Shown here: piece after piece, positions 19,513-28,195 of the stretch
Position numbering within the stretch: position 1 is the first letter of the stretch
Layout: the number at the start of each line of letters is the position of its first letter
Translations under genes and position numbers: made by a program
Notes under the pieces: model-generated
The model's database searches: none
What the model saw: only the letters and a program-made list of their open reading frames with translations
What the model was told of the DNA's origin: nothing
Assembly (NCBI GenBank): GCA_947259105.1
Contig: CAMYKU010000001.1
Location: 1 to 64,000, forward strand
Origin: an uncultured Alphaproteobacteria bacterium
Lineage (GTDB): Bacteria > Pseudomonadota > Alphaproteobacteria > UBA8366 > JADFVY01
Direction of reading: 5' to 3'
DNA: 64,000 bases

Positions 19513-19907
19513 ACGAGGAACCCTTCGCTGCCGCGCCAGTTATGGTGACAGCTGCGGCAGTGGCGCCGCCGGCTCTGGACCAATAGCGGCACGAACAAGG
19601 GCCACACTGTGAGCAGCAATAAAACCCAGGACGCCGGCCGGAAAATATTGTCCGAGCCGCAGGCCGGGCAATGCTCGTCCTCGGGAACATCGATCTTTTC
19701 AGACAGATCGGAAAGCAAGCGACTTGCGGCGTCGAAATCATTCTCCGGCACCATCAGCCGGATGCCGCCGAGCGCCAACAAAGAGAACCAGTTCATGTGG
19801 CAGAGGCGATCATCGAACAGAAACGCGGGAATGCCGTGATGCGTGAGGAAGGCCCGGGCACCGACGGCACCCGCTTCATCGTAATGCGTCGAAACGGTCA
19901 CGAGCAT
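19509..19907 (-). CDS. DUF2007 protein with zinc ribbon and membrane segment
   Basis: 132 aa from the ATG at 19907; the upstream part of the track ORF overlaps the neighbouring gene. The N-terminal 70 residues are the DUF2007 fold (AFLTHHGIPAFLFDDRL and GIRLMVPENDFDAA). After it comes CPACGSDNIFRP, a hydrophobic segment of about 20 residues (ASWVLLLLTVWPLFVPLLV) and CRSCHHNW, so the two Cys pairs of a zinc ribbon are split by a transmembrane helix. It overlaps the end of the paralogous upstream gene by 10 bp. Function unknown. Confidence 0.75.
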   Translation of the reverse strand: MLVTVSTHYDEAGAVGARAFLTHHGIPAFLFDDRLCHMNWFSLLALGGIRLMVPENDFDAASRLLSDLSEKIDVPEDEHCPACGSDNIFRPASWVLLLLTVWPLFVPLLVQSRRRHCRSCHHNWRGSEGFLV

Positions 19908-20176
19908 GGGTGCGTCGCCCAGACTATACGCCGGTTGCCGACATAGTTTGGCCAATCCAGCGGCTCGGGTGCCGGTTCGAGCACTCGCACGGCCACTTCG
20001 AGGCAATCCTCCGGAACCATCAGCCTGAAACCCGCGAACGCGGCGCCCGGGACCCAGTTTCCGCCCAGATTCTCATCGAACAGAAAAACGGGAATATCAT
20101 GCGCCTCTAACGCCGACTTCGCGATCTGCGCTTCGGCGAAATCGTTGAATGTCTTGAGCTGAACTAGCCCCGCCAT
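19898..20176 (-). CDS. DUF2007 domain protein (short paralogue)
   Basis: 92 aa. The track starts at a TTG one codon earlier; ATG at 20176 is preferred. Essentially only the DUF2007 domain: LVQLKTFNDFAEAQIAKSAL, HDIPVFLFDENLG and GFRLMVPEDCLEVA. These blocks align directly with the downstream gene, so the two are tandem duplicates, one of which carries an added zinc-ribbon/membrane module. DUF2007 is described as a putative signal-transducing, PII-like fold, without a known ligand. The start is 9 bp after the grpE stop, so it may belong to the hrcA-grpE transcript. Confidence 0.75.
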   Translation of the reverse strand: MAGLVQLKTFNDFAEAQIAKSALEAHDIPVFLFDENLGGNWVPGAAFAGFRLMVPEDCLEVAVRVLEPAPEPLDWPNYVGNRRIVWATHPCS

Positions 20177-20185
20177 CAAAGCCGC

Positions 20186-20875
20186 CTATTCAGGTTTTTC
20201 CGCGCCGGCCGCAGCGCTGTCATCGGCCGGTTTCTCGGCCTTCGGTCCGCCCTTGGAGACGCCGACCATGGCGGGGCGCAGCAGGCGGTCGCGCAGGCGG
20301 TAGCCGGGCTGCATGAGCTGGACGACGGTCCCGGCGGGCTTTTCCGGATCCTCGAGCTCGAACATGGCCTGGTGGAAGTTGTGGTCGAAGGGCTCGCCGA
20401 CCGGCTCCAGCTTCTCGATGGCCTGGCGGGCGAACGCGTCGAGGAAATCCTTTTCGATCAGCTCGACCCCGGTGATCAGGTCCTTCGCCCAGTCGGCGCC
20501 GTCACGGCGCGCGTCCTCCGGCAGCGCCTCGAGCGCGCGGCGCAGATTGTCGGCCACGCTGAGCAGTTCGCGGGCGAGGCCCACGGCGCCGTATTTCGCC
20601 GCTTCCTGGCGGTCGCGGTCGGCCCGGCGGCGGGTGTTCTCGGCCTCGGCCAACGCGCGCAGGAGTTGATCCTTGAGCGCCGCGGTTTCCGCCCCGAGCT
20701 CGGCGATGCGGTCCTCCGGCGCCGGGCCGGCGCCGTCACCGGTGGCGAACTCGGTGGTCTGGTTGGCGTCGGCCAGGGCCTCTTCCGCGGCCTCGGCCTC
20801 GGCTTGCGCGCGCGCCACCGCTTCGGCTTCACGCTCGGCCTCCGTCTTGTCGGCAGCCTTCTTCTTCTCGGTCAT
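20186..20875 (-). CDS. grpE: Nucleotide exchange factor GrpE
   Basis: 229 aa. Acts as ADP release factor for DnaK. A charged Ala/Glu-rich coiled-coil N-terminus (about 1-60) precedes the conserved core with RALAEAENTRRRADRDRQEA, NLRRALEALPED, and the C-terminal beta domain around EPFDHNFHQAMFELEDP and GYRLRDRLLRPAMVGVSKG. It lies 27 bp downstream of hrcA on the same strand, the usual hrcA-grpE pair, and upstream of the two DUF2007 genes. Confidence 0.96.
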   Translation of the reverse strand: MTEKKKAADKTEAEREAEAVARAQAEAEAAEEALADANQTTEFATGDGAGPAPEDRIAELGAETAALKDQLLRALAEAENTRRRADRDRQEAAKYGAVGLARELLSVADNLRRALEALPEDARRDGADWAKDLITGVELIEKDFLDAFARQAIEKLEPVGEPFDHNFHQAMFELEDPEKPAGTVVQLMQPGYRLRDRLLRPAMVGVSKGGPKAEKPADDSAAAGAEKPE

Positions 20876-20902
20876 GGGGGTCCTTCTCGTTTCAGCGGAT
20901 TG

Positions 20903-21937
20903 CTAACCGATCACAGAGCTGATCAGCTTGGCGGTGTAGTCGACCATCGGGATGATCCGGCCGTAGTTCATGCGGGTCGGCCCGATCACGCCGATCGCGC
21001 CGACCAGCTTTTCCTCCCGGTTGGTATAGGGGGCGATGATCATCGATGCGCCGGCCAGCGTAAACAGCTCGTTCTCGGCGCCGATGAAGATCTGCACGCC
21101 CTCGGCGATGTCGGCCGCGTCGAGCAGCCTGATCAGCGCCTCCTTGGTTTCCAGCGCCTCGAACAGGGCCCGGATCTGCTCCAGGTCGGCGAGGCCGCCG
21201 ACGTCGTCCAGCAGGTTCGCCTGGCCGCGCACGATGAGGACGCCGGACCCGGAATCCTCGGACCAGGTCGCAAGGCCCGCCTCGACGACCTTGCGGGTCA
21301 ACTCGTCGATCCGGCTGCGCTGGCTCGTGATCTCCGCAAGGATCTCCGCGCGCGCTTCGTGCAGCGTCCGGCCGACCAGCTTGGCGGCCATGAAGTTGCT
21401 GGCCTCGACCAGGCTGGACGCGGGCATGCCGAGCGGCAGGTCGATCACCCGGTTCTCGACGCCGCCGTTCTCGTCGACCATCACCACGAGGGCCCGGCCC
21501 GGACCCAGATTGACGAACTCGATATGCTTGAGCCGCAGGTTGTGCTTCGGCGCCATCACCAGACCGGCGCAGTGCGACAGGCCGGAGAGCAGGGCGGTCG
21601 CCTCCTCCAGCACCTGCGGCACGCTGCGGCCGGCGACCTTGCACTGGCTGTCGATGTTGCCGCGTTCGTCCTTGGTCAGCGCCCCGACCTGCAGGATGCC
21701 GTCGACGAACAGGCGCAGGCCCTGCTCGGTCGGCAGGCGGCCGGCCGAGGTGTGCGGCGCGAACAGCAGTCCGAACTCTTCCAGGTCCGCCATGACGTTG
21801 CGGATCGTCGCCGGCGACAGCGCCATGCCGAGGCGGCGCGACAGCGTGCGCGAGCCGACCGGCTCGCCGGTCTCGACATAGGCTTCGACGACGTGCCGCA
21901 GGATCTCGCGGGACCGCTCGTTGAGTTCGGTTATCAT
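20903..21937 (-). CDS. hrcA: Heat-inducible transcription repressor HrcA
   Basis: 344 aa from the ATG at 21937 (MITELNERSREILRHVVEAY); the 371-codon upstream track extension is antisense to rph. An N-terminal winged helix (GSRTLSRRLGMALSPATIRN) is followed by the GAF-like dimerisation domain, including PHTSAGRLPTEQGLRLFVDG and GVIGPTRMNYGRIIPMVDY. HrcA represses by binding CIRCE, usually ahead of groESL. No CIRCE (TTAGCACTC-N9-GAGTGCTAA) was seen in this window, so its operators are presumably elsewhere. Convergent or coupled control of grpE is likely from the short spacing. Confidence 0.95.
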   Translation of the reverse strand: MITELNERSREILRHVVEAYVETGEPVGSRTLSRRLGMALSPATIRNVMADLEEFGLLFAPHTSAGRLPTEQGLRLFVDGILQVGALTKDERGNIDSQCKVAGRSVPQVLEEATALLSGLSHCAGLVMAPKHNLRLKHIEFVNLGPGRALVVMVDENGGVENRVIDLPLGMPASSLVEASNFMAAKLVGRTLHEARAEILAEITSQRSRIDELTRKVVEAGLATWSEDSGSGVLIVRGQANLLDDVGGLADLEQIRALFEALETKEALIRLLDAADIAEGVQIFIGAENELFTLAGASMIIAPYTNREEKLVGAIGVIGPTRMNYGRIIPMVDYTAKLISSVIG

Positions 21938-21946
21938 GATGCCGCG

Positions 21947-21975
21947 AATGTAGTGAGCGCCCCGGCGAGCGTCAA
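21947..21975 (-). promoter_or_regulatory. Predicted hrcA promoter with very short leader
   Basis: On the minus strand TTGACG (21970-21975), a 17-bp spacer and TACATT (21947-21952) form a good housekeeping promoter. The -10 ends only 9 nt before the hrcA ATG, so the mRNA would be almost leaderless unless translation starts further in. Confidence 0.4.
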
Positions 21976-22021
21976 TGCGTGACGGAAGCTGGACGCGGCC
22001 CGCCGCAGCGGCTAGAACGTT

Positions 22022-22112
22022 ATCCGTCAAGTTCGCGCCGGCCCGCTCCCCCACCCGGCCACCCAACGGCATCGTACACTGTGGGTGGCCGGGTGGGGGA
22101 GCGGGCCGGAGC
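22022..22112. repeat. Large palindromic intergenic repeat, copy 2
   Basis: Same family as 35-138: ATCCGTCAAG, then arms GCCGGCCCGCTCCCCCACCC and their reverse complement around the shared loop region AACGGCATCGTACACTG. Relative to copy 1, the arm reads CGCTCCC/GGGAGCG instead of CGCACCC/GGGTGCG, a paired substitution that preserves the stem. The outer right arm of copy 1 is not preserved here. It lies between the divergent hrcA and rph. Confidence 0.9.
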
Positions 22113-22174
22113 CGATTCCAAGTAAGTGGATATCCGCAGCCCGTTACGCCGATGCAACCCCTGGAGACCGCCCG

Positions 22175-22891
22175 ATGCGCCCCTCGAACCGCGCCCCCGA
22201 CCAACTGCGTGCCGTCAGCCTCGAGCCCGGCGTCGCGAAACACGCGGAAGGCTCGTGCCTTGCCCGTTTCGGCGACACGCACGTGCTGTGCACCGCGAGC
22301 GTCATCGAGCGCGTGCCGCCGTTCCTGCGCAATTCGGGAAAGGGCTGGGTGACGGCCGAATACGGCATGCTGCCGCGCGCGACGGGATCGCGCACCGACC
22401 GCGAGGCGGCGCGCGGCAAGCAGACCGGACGCACCCAGGAGATCCAGCGGCTGATCGGACGGTCGTTGCGGGCGGTCACCCGGCTCGACGCGTTCGGCGA
22501 GCGGCAGATCACCGTCGACTGCGACGTGATCCAGGCCGACGGCGGCACCCGCACGGCGGCGATCACCGGCGCCTGGGTCGCACTGCATCAGGCTTTCGCG
22601 CACATGCAGCGGATCGGGGCGGTCAAGGCGATCCCGCTCAGCGACCAAGTGGCGGCGGTATCCTGCGGCCTGTGGCGGTCGACGCCGGTGCTGGATCTCG
22701 ACTACGCCGAGGATTCGACGGCGGAGGCGGACGCGAATTTCGTGTTCACCGGGTCCGGCGGCATCGTCGAGGTGCAGGGCACCGCCGAAGCCGAACCGTT
22801 CACGCGCGAGCAGTTCGACGCGATGATCGAACTCGCGCGCAAGGGCATCGCGGAACTGACCGCGATCCAGCGCAGCGCCTTGGAGCTGTAG
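22175..22891 (+). CDS. rph: Ribonuclease PH
   Basis: 238 aa from the ATG at 22175, the usual RNase PH length; the track ORF starts earlier inside the palindromic repeat. A phosphorolytic 3'-5' exoribonuclease that trims tRNA 3' ends and forms a hexameric ring. Seen are [43 protein letters not shown], the [17 protein letters not shown] motif and [15 protein letters not shown]. It is divergent from hrcA, as in many Alphaproteobacteria. rdgB, which commonly follows rph directly, is about 6.5 kb away here. Confidence 0.97.
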   Translation: MRPSNRAPDQLRAVSLEPGVAKHAEGSCLARFGDTHVLCTASVIERVPPFLRNSGKGWVTAEYGMLPRATGSRTDREAARGKQTGRTQEIQRLIGRSLRAVTRLDAFGERQITVDCDVIQADGGTRTAAITGAWVALHQAFAHMQRIGAVKAIPLSDQVAAVSCGLWRSTPVLDLDYAEDSTAEADANFVFTGSGGIVEVQGTAEAEPFTREQFDAMIELARKGIAELTAIQRSALEL

Positions 22892-22970
22892 AGCCCGTTT
22901 CGTCGTTGCGCCGGCGTCCGGATCACGGCCGGCGCGAACCCCGGTCGCATATCGCAATAGGCCGGTGTCT

Positions 22971-23939
22971 TCACGCCGGCAGGCGGTGCACGACGGCCTC
23001 GGACAGGCGGCGCTCGATGGCGTCCCAGATTTGCGCCGCCACCGAGACATTGTCGAACCGGTCGATCTCCTGGATGCCGGTCGGCGACGTCACGTTGATT
23101 TCGGTCAGCCAGTCGCCGATCACGTCGATGCCGACGAACAGCAGGCCCCTATCCACCAGGGTCGGCCCGATCGCTTCGCAGATCTCCTTTTCGCGGCTGG
23201 TCAGGGTCGCCCGCACCGGCTTGCCGCCCGCATGCATGTTCGAGCGCGCCTCGCCCGGCGCCGGAATGCGGTTGATCGCGCCGGCGGGCACGCCGTCGAC
23301 CAGGATGATCCGCTTGTCGCCCTTGCGGACCTCCGGCAGGTAGCGCTGTATGATCGCGGGTTCGCGATAGAGCTCGGTAAACAGTTCCAGCAGCGCGTTG
23401 AGGTTCTCGTCCTCCGGCGCAATGTGAAACACCCCCGCGCCGCCGTTGCCGAACAGCGGCTTGACGATGATGTCCCGGTATTCGCGCCGGAAGGCCAGAA
23501 CTTCGTCCCTGTTGCTGGTGATCAGGGTCGGCGGCATCAGCTCGCCGAACTGGGTGCCGAAGAGTTTCTCGGGCGCGTTGCGCACCGACACCGGATCGTT
23601 GACCACCAGCGTTTCCGGATGGATGTGCTCAAGCAGATGTGTCGCCGTGATATACGCCATGTCGAACGGCGGGTCCTGGCGCATGAGCACCACGTCCATG
23701 GTCGCAAGATCGACCCGTTCCGGCCCGTTCAGCGTGAAGTGATTGCCCTTTTCGCGGCGCACCTCGAGCGCGCTGGAATGCGCGTAGACCCGCCCGTCGT
23801 CGAAGGTCAGCGCGTGCGGCAGGTAATAGAATATGGCGTGACCGCGCCGTTGCGCCTCAAGCGCAAGGGCGAAGGTGCTGTCGGCATCGATGTCGATCGA
23901 CTCGATGGCGTCCATCTGGATGGCAACGGCCAGGCTCAT
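22971..23939 (-). CDS. gshB: Glutathione synthetase
   Basis: 322 aa from the ATG at 23939 ([18 protein letters not shown]); the track ORF extension is out of family. Ligates gamma-glutamylcysteine and glycine with ATP. The prokaryotic GSH-synthase N-domain has [17 protein letters not shown], and the ATP-grasp domain has [27 protein letters not shown] and the metal-binding [19 protein letters not shown]. It is the last gene of an apparent operon rsmI-yraN-dolP-sirB1-gshB, 49 bp after sirB1. Confidence 0.97.
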   Translation of the reverse strand: MSLAVAIQMDAIESIDIDADSTFALALEAQRRGHAIFYYLPHALTFDDGRVYAHSSALEVRREKGNHFTLNGPERVDLATMDVVLMRQDPPFDMAYITATHLLEHIHPETLVVNDPVSVRNAPEKLFGTQFGELMPPTLITSNRDEVLAFRREYRDIIVKPLFGNGGAGVFHIAPEDENLNALLELFTELYREPAIIQRYLPEVRKGDKRIILVDGVPAGAINRIPAPGEARSNMHAGGKPVRATLTSREKEICEAIGPTLVDRGLLFVGIDVIGDWLTEINVTSPTGIQEIDRFDNVSVAAQIWDAIERRLSEAVVHRLPA

Positions 23940-23988
23940 TTCGGTGTCTCCGCAAATTCGGTTGTCGGGGCCGGTCTTGCCCGGGAAA

Positions 23989-24819
23989 TCAGCCGGACTG
24001 CCCACGCAGTTTCTGCAACAGAAGGGCTGCATCGTGCCGCGGCCCGTCCAGCGTCTCGCGAGAGATATATTCCTCAAGCGCGGCGACGGCATTGTCAATG
24101 CGTCCGAGCTGTGCATCGAGCAGCGCCTTTTCGCGCCACAGCGTCTTGTCGTCGGGCGCGATCCACAGCATCCGCTCCAGCGTGTGCGCCGCGGCCTGCT
24201 TGTCGCCGCTGCGCGACTGGCGCAGCCGTATATTGTTCTGGAGCCGGACGAGGACCTCCCGGTCCGGGACGGCAATATAGTGCTCGGGCCGCAGCTCGGC
24301 CTCTTCGTCCCCCTGCGCTTTCAGGAGCGCCCGCAAGCCGCTTGCCGTCTGCGGCGCACACCTCTCGTACGGATCGAGGATGGCGCGCTGGCCGAGATGG
24401 TCCATCCGCAACAGGAAGTGGCCCGGAAAATTGAGCCCCGCGATTTCCCATCCCTGCGCGCGTGCGGCATGGATGCACAGAATTCCAAGCGCCACGGGCA
24501 GACCGCGGCGGCGGTCGATCACCCGCATCAGATTGGCGTTCTGCAGGTCGTCGTAAGTCCGCCGGTCGCCCTGGTATCCGTATGCGGTGAATACGACCTC
24601 CCGTACCGCCGCGATCCGTGTATCAAGCGAATCGGCGGCGGCGGCGGACTTGCGCAGGTCGTCGGCCAGCAGGGCGAGGTGGTCCCGGTAGCGGGCCAAC
24701 GGCACGCCCGGCCGGTCAAGCCCGGCGAGCACCAGCGCCACACCGGCTATATCGATATGGTCGGCAGGGTTCCTGCCGACCCTGCGCAATACGGTTTCGG
24801 CCTCGTCGCCTGAACCCAA
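23989..24819 (-). CDS. SirB1 / transglutaminase-like TPR protein
   Basis: 276 aa. Starts at TTG (24819): GGGAGG lies about 9 nt upstream and overlaps the stop of the BON gene, which supports this unusual start. The transglutaminase-like region has [21 protein letters not shown] and the Cys-His pair in [20 protein letters not shown] followed by [11 protein letters not shown]-terminal helical part (about 200-275) has TPR-like pattern. This is the SirB1 family (DUF1266/transglut_core2), of uncertain function, often beside peptide-release or cell-envelope genes. Confidence 0.85.
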   Translation of the reverse strand: MGSGDEAETVLRRVGRNPADHIDIAGVALVLAGLDRPGVPLARYRDHLALLADDLRKSAAAADSLDTRIAAVREVVFTAYGYQGDRRTYDDLQNANLMRVIDRRRGLPVALGILCIHAARAQGWEIAGLNFPGHFLLRMDHLGQRAILDPYERCAPQTASGLRALLKAQGDEEAELRPEHYIAVPDREVLVRLQNNIRLRQSRSGDKQAAAHTLERMLWIAPDDKTLWREKALLDAQLGRIDNAVAALEEYISRETLDGPRHDAALLLQKLRGQSG

Positions 24820-24822
24820 CAG

Positions 24823-25437
24823 TCACCCTCCCTCGCCAGGGGAACTGACCCGCACATAGGGCACGACCCGCCGGACATAGTCAATCCGCCGTGCGTAACC
24901 GACGACCCGGTCGAGCTCCTTCTGGTTTTGCGCAATGCCCATCAGGTACACCGTCTTGTTCACGGTATCGATGGTGTAGTTGATGCTCTGTATCTCGCCG
25001 TCGAACAGGATGGCGGTGCGCAGCTTCGTGGTGATCCACGAATCCCGCGCGGCGTCCGACAGGGTGCTGGTGTTGTTCACCTCGATCTCGTTGATCACTT
25101 CGGCGACACCGTCGACCTGCCACGCGATCCGCGCCGCGTCGATCCGGTTCTGGGGATTCGGCACGATCCCGGTCAGCAGCACTTTCCCTTCGACGACCTC
25201 GATATCGACCCGCTGGTAAACCTTCAGGTCGAAATCGACCAGCTTCGCGTTGATGTTGGCCTGGATGCCGCTGTCGGAAATTGCGGTCTTCACCGGCCGG
25301 TCCTGCGCGGCCACCGTCATGCCCACGGCGGCCCCGCCGACGACCAGCGCGCCACACCCGCCCAGCGGCAGCGCCGCCGCCAGCAACAGCATGGCGGCGC
25401 TTCGAGCGGGGGCTCGGTCACGGCGTTTCAACGGCAT
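24823..25437 (-). CDS. Dual BON-domain lipoprotein, DolP-like
   Basis: 204 aa. A basic N-terminus, hydrophobic stretch and lipobox LGGC (PLGGCGALVVGG) mark an outer-membrane lipoprotein. Two BON domains follow (about 55-125 and 130-200), with YQRVDIEVVEGKVLLTGIVP, the linker AARDSWITTKLRTAILFD and VYLMGIAQ. The sequence pattern and the yraN/rsmI neighbourhood match DolP (YraP) of E. coli, a lipoprotein supporting outer-membrane integrity and BAM activity. It is probably co-transcribed with yraN, whose stop is 19 bp upstream. Confidence 0.85.
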   Translation of the reverse strand: MPLKRRDRAPARSAAMLLLAAALPLGGCGALVVGGAAVGMTVAAQDRPVKTAISDSGIQANINAKLVDFDLKVYQRVDIEVVEGKVLLTGIVPNPQNRIDAARIAWQVDGVAEVINEIEVNNTSTLSDAARDSWITTKLRTAILFDGEIQSINYTIDTVNKTVYLMGIAQNQKELDRVVGYARRIDYVRRVVPYVRVSSPGEGG

Positions 25438-25456
25438 CGAATACCTCTCATATTGC

Positions 25457-25858
25457 CTACCAGGAAACCTTGCCTGGGGAATTTAGCCATTGCGGGTCGG
25501 CGCGCCAAGCATCAACCACATGTTGCGGCCAGCGCCAGGGTGTCACCAGCATGACATCGAAGCGGACCTGCATCGCGGCGAGGTCCGGCCGGCCCGCCAC
25601 GACCCAGCCCGCGGCGCGTATGAGCCGCTCCCGCTGCCGCGGCGTCACCGCCTCCGCCGCCGCGGCGGAGTCCGGCCGCGCCTTGACCTCGATGATCGCC
25701 AGCACCGCACCGCGCCGGGCGACGATGTCGATTTCACCGACCGGGCTGCGCACCCGCCGCCCTAGAATCCGGTAGCCGCGCAGGACCAGGGCGGCGGCGC
25801 AGGCCGCCTCGGCCCAGCGGCCGCGGCGCCACGCGCGATGGCGCGCAGCGCGGCTCAT
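25457..25858 (-). CDS. yraN: YraN family (UPF0102) endonuclease-like protein
   Basis: 133 aa. A Holliday-junction-resolvase-like fold with the nuclease-type signature GEIDIVARRGAVLAIIEVKA, preceded by RGRWAEAACAAALVLRGYRI. Function is not firmly established; it is usually encoded next to rsmI, as here. Its ATG at 25858 overlaps the rsmI stop by four bases (ATGA), so the pair is translationally coupled. Confidence 0.9.
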   Translation of the reverse strand: MSRAARHRAWRRGRWAEAACAAALVLRGYRILGRRVRSPVGEIDIVARRGAVLAIIEVKARPDSAAAAEAVTPRQRERLIRAAGWVVAGRPDLAAMQVRFDVMLVTPWRWPQHVVDAWRADPQWLNSPGKVSW

Positions 25859-26721
25859 GCGGGGTCGTCCGGATCACGCGCGCCGGCCAGCGCCAGGGCC
25901 CGGGCATAGACTTCGCGCCGCGGCGTTCCTGTCGCTTCGCTGACGGCGGCCGCCGCGTCACGCAGGCTCATCCGGGCCAGCGCGTCGCGCAGCAGCGAAT
26001 CGATGTCGGCGGGGATGACGTCGGAGAGGGGAGGCGCGACCACGACAACGACCTCGCCCCTCGGCGGCCCGGCTTCGCCGTAGTGCCGCGCCAGACCCTC
26101 GAGCGTATCGCGCCGGACCTCCTCGTGGAGCTTGGTGAGCTCCCGCGCGACGGCCGCCTGCCGCGGCCCGAACACGCTGGCCATATCGGCCAGCGACGCG
26201 GCGAGCCGGCGCGCAGATTCGAAAAACACCAGGCTGGCGGGAACGCGCGACAGGTCCTTGAAGACGCCGATGCGGGCGGCCTGGCGCGGCGGCGGGAATC
26301 CCGCGAACAGGAACCGGTCGGTCGGCAGGCCGGCCGAGACCAGCGCCGCGATGCCCGCGGAAGGTCCCGGAATGGCGTACACGGCGATGCCGGCGGCCAC
26401 CGCCTCACGCACCAGCTTGTATCCCGGATCCGAGACCAGCGGCGTACCGGCATCGCTGACCAGCGCGACCGAAGCGCCCGCGCGCAGGCGCGCCAGCAGT
26501 TTCGGCCGTATCTTTTCCGCATTATGTTCATGATATGGAAAGGTTTGTGCCGCAGTAATGCCATACAAGCGAAGTAGCTTTGCCGTAACCCTTGTATCTT
26601 CGCAGGCGAGAATATCCACAGACGCGAGGACATCGAGGGCACGCAGAGTTACATCGCGAATATTGCCTATCGGTGTGGCGACCAAGTATAGCCCCGGCGA
26701 GAGTTTACTTTGGTCCGACAT
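25855..26721 (-). CDS. rsmI: 16S rRNA (cytidine1402-2'-O)-methyltransferase
   Basis: 288 aa from the ATG at 26721; the 32-codon track extension crosses the divergent promoter region. SAM-dependent tetrapyrrole-methylase fold: LYLVATPIGNIRDVTLRAL, EDTRVTAKLLRLYG, SDAGTPLVSDPG and PGPSAGIAALVSAGL. Modifies C1402 of 16S rRNA in the decoding centre. Divergent from the LpoA-like gene across 59 bp and head of the rsmI-yraN-dolP-sirB1-gshB series. Confidence 0.96.
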   Translation of the reverse strand: MSDQSKLSPGLYLVATPIGNIRDVTLRALDVLASVDILACEDTRVTAKLLRLYGITAAQTFPYHEHNAEKIRPKLLARLRAGASVALVSDAGTPLVSDPGYKLVREAVAAGIAVYAIPGPSAGIAALVSAGLPTDRFLFAGFPPPRQAARIGVFKDLSRVPASLVFFESARRLAASLADMASVFGPRQAAVARELTKLHEEVRRDTLEGLARHYGEAGPPRGEVVVVVAPPLSDVIPADIDSLLRDALARMSLRDAAAAVSEATGTPRREVYARALALAGARDPDDPA

Positions 26722-26780
26722 ACGGTTAGGCTGCCACCGCGATCGATCACTGGCAATTATCCGGCCGGAGCCGTCCGTAG

Positions 26781-28181
26781 ATGCTGTCCTGTTTCCGCCG
26801 TTTTTCTTCGATACCATTGTTTCTTGCCGCCGTCACCGGCCTTGCGTTGGCGTTGTCGGGCTGCGCCGACCCGTCGGGAGGAACTGTAGGGTCCCCGAGG
26901 GACCTGAGGCAAGGCTCCGCTGGGCAACAGGCGAGCCCGCCCTGGCCGGCCGCCCCGTCGCTGCCGCCGCTCGCGGGTCTGGAGCGCGAGATCACGCCGC
27001 GCGGCAGGGCGCAGTTCCCGCCGGATCAGCTGGCCGCGACGGCGGGCGTGCCGGTCGCGATCCTGCTGCCACTCAGCGGTCCGCGCGGCGAGCTCGGCAA
27101 GGCGATGCTGGACGCGGCGCAGCTGGCGGTGTTCGAGGTCGCCGGCCAGAACTTCGTGCTGCTGCCGTACGATACCAAGGGCACGCCGGAAGGCGCCGAG
27201 GAAGCCGCCGCCCGGGCCATGGGCCGCGGCGCGAAACTCGTGCTCGGCCCGTTGCTTGCCGATTCGGTCGAGGCGGTGGCGGCGCAGACCCGGATTTCCG
27301 ATATCAGCGTGGTCGCGTTCTCGAACTCCAGGCGGGTCGCCGGGAACGGCGTCTACATCCTGGGCTTCGCGCCCGACCAGCAGGCCGACGCGATCGTCGA
27401 CTACGCCACCGCACAGGGGTTCACCAGCTTCGGCGTGCTGGCCCCGTCCAACGACTACGGCGAAGTCGTGGTCGATGCGCTCTACAAGGCGACCGAGCGC
27501 CGCGGCGCGGTGGTGACCAAGACCGGGTATTACGATCCGTCCGCCGCCGATTTCTCGGAGTCGGCCCGGGCGCTGACCGACTACGATCTGCGGCGCGAGG
27601 AGCTGCTGCAGCAGATGGCGGCGCTCGAAGGCAAGACCGACGAGATCTCGAAGCGGGCGCTGGCCAAGCTGGAGGTGCTCGATACCGTCGGCGACCCGCC
27701 GTTCGACGCGGTGCTGTTGCCGGACGCCGGGCAGAATCTCCGGACCCTGGCCGCATTGATGAATTTCTACGACGTCGAGCAGCCGACCGTGCGGTTCCTC
27801 GGGCTGCGCGCCTGGGACGGCACGCCGGAGGTGGCCGCCGAGCGGGCACTGCAGGGCGCCTGGTTCGCCGCGCCGCCGGTCGAGGAGCGCAAGAAGTTCG
27901 AGGTTCGTTTCCGCGCTGCATTCGACTACACGCCGCCGCGCCTGGCCTCGCTGGCCTATGACGCGACGGCCCTCGCCGCGCTGCTTGCGCAGTCGCCGCG
28001 GGCCACCGACTTCTCGACCAACGCGCTGATCGACCCGAACGGATTCCGCGGCGTCGACGGAATTTTCCGGCTGGCCGCCGACGGCTCGGTCGAACGCGCC
28101 TACGCGATCCACGAAGTCACCATCGACGGGTTCCGCACCATCCAGCCGGCCGCGGACAGCTTCCAGACGCCGATCAACTGA
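26781..28181 (+). CDS. LpoA-like penicillin-binding protein activator (lipoprotein)
   Basis: 466 aa. Lipoprotein signal LALALSGC near residue 28, then a proline-rich linker and a periplasmic-binding-protein type I domain (about 90-460) starting GVPVAILLPLSGPRGELG. LpoA of E. coli has a related domain and stimulates PBP1A from the outer membrane; its gene (yraM) lies between rsmI and yraN there. Here it is divergent from rsmI, which supports the assignment. The N-terminal TPR domain of enterobacterial LpoA is absent, so this is the shorter form. An unrelated amino-acid-binding lipoprotein is the main alternative. Confidence 0.82.
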   Translation: MLSCFRRFSSIPLFLAAVTGLALALSGCADPSGGTVGSPRDLRQGSAGQQASPPWPAAPSLPPLAGLEREITPRGRAQFPPDQLAATAGVPVAILLPLSGPRGELGKAMLDAAQLAVFEVAGQNFVLLPYDTKGTPEGAEEAAARAMGRGAKLVLGPLLADSVEAVAAQTRISDISVVAFSNSRRVAGNGVYILGFAPDQQADAIVDYATAQGFTSFGVLAPSNDYGEVVVDALYKATERRGAVVTKTGYYDPSAADFSESARALTDYDLRREELLQQMAALEGKTDEISKRALAKLEVLDTVGDPPFDAVLLPDAGQNLRTLAALMNFYDVEQPTVRFLGLRAWDGTPEVAAERALQGAWFAAPPVEERKKFEVRFRAAFDYTPPRLASLAYDATALAALLAQSPRATDFSTNALIDPNGFRGVDGIFRLAADGSVERAYAIHEVTIDGFRTIQPAADSFQTPIN

Positions 28182-28195
28182 TCTAAGCGAGTGAT

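Noticed and set aside
20903-23050. 715-aa ORF giving hrcA a 371-residue N-terminal extension
   Set aside because: The extension is antisense to rph and the palindromic repeat; the ATG at 21937 starts the HrcA family N-terminus.
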